DNA from: Bacillus sp. AFS055030
GTDB lineage: Bacteria > Bacillota > Bacilli > Bacillales > Bacillaceae_G
NCBI RefSeq assembly: GCF_002574545.1
Contig: NZ_NUGT01000079.1
Coordinates: 2,442 to 66,441, forward strand
DNA: 64,000 nt
Direction of reading: 5' to 3'
The notes under the pieces were generated by a model, which was not told the DNA's origin, ran no database searches, and saw only the letters and a list, made by a program, of their open reading frames with translations. Below are positions 63,092 through 64,000 of this stretch, in pieces; position 1 is the first letter of the stretch; every line of letters starts with the position of its first letter. Both the position numbers and the translations under genes were made by a program.

Positions 63092-64000
63092 ATGAATGAA
63101 GTAATCCAAACACTACCTCAAGTTCTAATAGACGGTCTTGTTTTAGGAGCAGTATATGCAATCGTAGCACTTGGTTACACGATGGTTTATGGGATATTAG
63201 AACTAATCAATTTTGCGCATGGTGAAATATTCATGGCGGGTGCGTTTATAGGTACTGCGGTATTAATTACATTTACTGGTTTAGGTTTATTAAGTAGTTT
63301 ACCTGCAATTATCGTGTTAGCAATCGTATTAATCATAGCTTCATTAGCTACTGGTTTCCTGGGAATGGGGATTGAAAGAGTTGCTTATCGTCCATTGCGA
63401 AAAGCACCAAAGTTAATTACATTAATTACAGCAATCGGTATTTCATTTTTACTTCAAGATATCGTACGTTTTATTGCTGAATTAAAAGAAGGAAATTACA
63501 TTATTACTGGTCCATCACTATTTTCAGGACAACACCAAATTAAAACTAGCTCAATTCTTTCTTCGTTTGGAAATGCACAAATTAAATCAGCATCCATCAT
63601 TATTTTAGTCGTTGCAGTTGTAATGATGATTTCATTAGATTACTTCATCAATAAAACAAAATGGGGTACAGCAATGCGTGCAGTTGCACAAGATCGTGAG
63701 ACTGCATCATTAATGTCCGTAAACGTTAACAAAGTCATTTCTTTAACATTCTTTTTAGGTTCTGGATTAGGTGGTGCAACTGGCGTACTATTTGCATTAC
63801 AGTACAACACAATTGATCCGTATATCGGCTTTATTTTAGGTCTAAAAGCATTTACAGCAGCGGTATTAGGTGGAATCGGAAATATCCGTGGTGCGATGCT
63901 TGGCGGTTTATTAATCGGTTTGATCGAAGTCTTTGCGGCAACAAATTTATCAACTTTAACACATGGCATCTTCCCATCAGAATATAAAGATGTTGTTGCA
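63092..64000 (+). CDS. livH: Branched-chain amino acid ABC transporter permease LivH (3' end beyond window)
   Basis: 303 codons are present and the frame stays open at the window edge. A membrane protein with about eight helices: DGLVLGAVYAIVALGYTMVY at the start, then ELINFAHGEIFMAGAF and GTAMRAVAQDRETASLMSV (the EAA-like loop facing the ATPase), and FTAAVLGGIGNIRGAMLGG. GGGGG lies a few bases before the ATG. livM, livG and livF would be expected to follow. Confidence 0.94.
   Translation, partial: MNEVIQTLPQVLIDGLVLGAVYAIVALGYTMVYGILELINFAHGEIFMAGAFIGTAVLITFTGLGLLSSLPAIIVLAIVLIIASLATGFLGMGIERVAYRPLRKAPKLITLITAIGISFLLQDIVRFIAELKEGNYIITGPSLFSGQHQIKTSSILSSFGNAQIKSASIIILVVAVVMMISLDYFINKTKWGTAMRAVAQDRETASLMSVNVNKVISLTFFLGSGLGGATGVLFALQYNTIDPYIGFILGLKAFTAAVLGGIGNIRGAMLGGLLIGLIEVFAATNLSTLTHGIFPSEYKDVVA

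Overview
The window looks like a chromosome segment of a low-G+C, endospore-forming Bacillaceae bacterium. Evidence for this is the run lexA, yneB, ynzC, tkt, sirA, yneF, ccdA, ccdC, sspP, sspO, citB, yneN, sspN, tlp, yneP, plsY, yneT, parE, parC, which is the Bacillus subtilis backbone order with some losses. Other evidence is four small acid-soluble spore protein genes, a SleL/YaaH cortex enzyme, a Spo0A-box-linked sirA, and AT-rich ORFs with strong AGGAGG ribosome binding sites. The genus cannot be fixed from the sequence alone; a Bacillus-like genus such as Gottfriedia is a guess.

Layout. 1-4947: an accessory stretch of small single genes (VOC protein, FUSC membrane protein, YkuD transpeptidase, glucosaminidase with a peptidoglycan-binding tail, GNAT, unknowns) plus decayed ORF pieces. 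4948-6658: lexA with its own LexA-box promoter, and the divergent resolvase gene yneB; yneA is not recognisable between them. 6940-27306: a roughly 20-kb cobalamin island, visibly richer in G+C than its surroundings. It has two tandem cobalamin riboswitches, then the Bacillus megaterium-type anaerobic corrin operon cbiW-cbiH60-cbiX-cbiJ-cbiC-cbiD-cbiET-cbiL-cbiF-cbiG-cbiA-cbiP-cobT-cobA-cbiY-btuR-cobD, a broken cobU, cbiB, pduX and a NiCoT-type Co/Ni permease. 27307-27881: a decayed second copy of the 3' end of yneB, suggesting how the island came to sit between yneB and ynzC. 27882-61495: backbone housekeeping, redox and spore genes, with a heterodimeric ABC exporter, azlCD, an HtrA-linked two-component system and an M15 peptidase added. 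61496-64000: the start of a branched-chain amino acid ABC operon (livJ, livH cut by the window end) with Spo0A-like and CodY-like sites upstream.

How the genes work together. The island encodes nearly the whole oxygen-independent route from uroporphyrinogen III through cobalt-sirohydrochlorin and the corrin ring to adenosylcobinamide phosphate: CobA, CbiX, CbiL, CbiH60, CbiF, CbiG, CbiD, CbiJ, CbiET, CbiC, CbiA, BtuR, CbiP, CobD, PduX and CbiB. CobT activates the lower ligand. A riboswitch that senses the end product sits in front, and a cobalt permease closes the cluster. The nucleotide-loop step is damaged (cobU is a pseudogene) and no cobS, cobC or precorrin-2 dehydrogenase gene is seen here, so completion would need genes elsewhere. 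Outside the island, ccdA/ccdC, the YneN/ResA-like and BdbD-like proteins handle extracytoplasmic thiols. sirA, ssp genes, tlp and sleL serve sporulation and germination, and parE/parC make topoisomerase IV.

No rRNA, tRNA, CRISPR array or intact insertion sequence was recognised. All calls come from reading translations and motifs; no database search was run.
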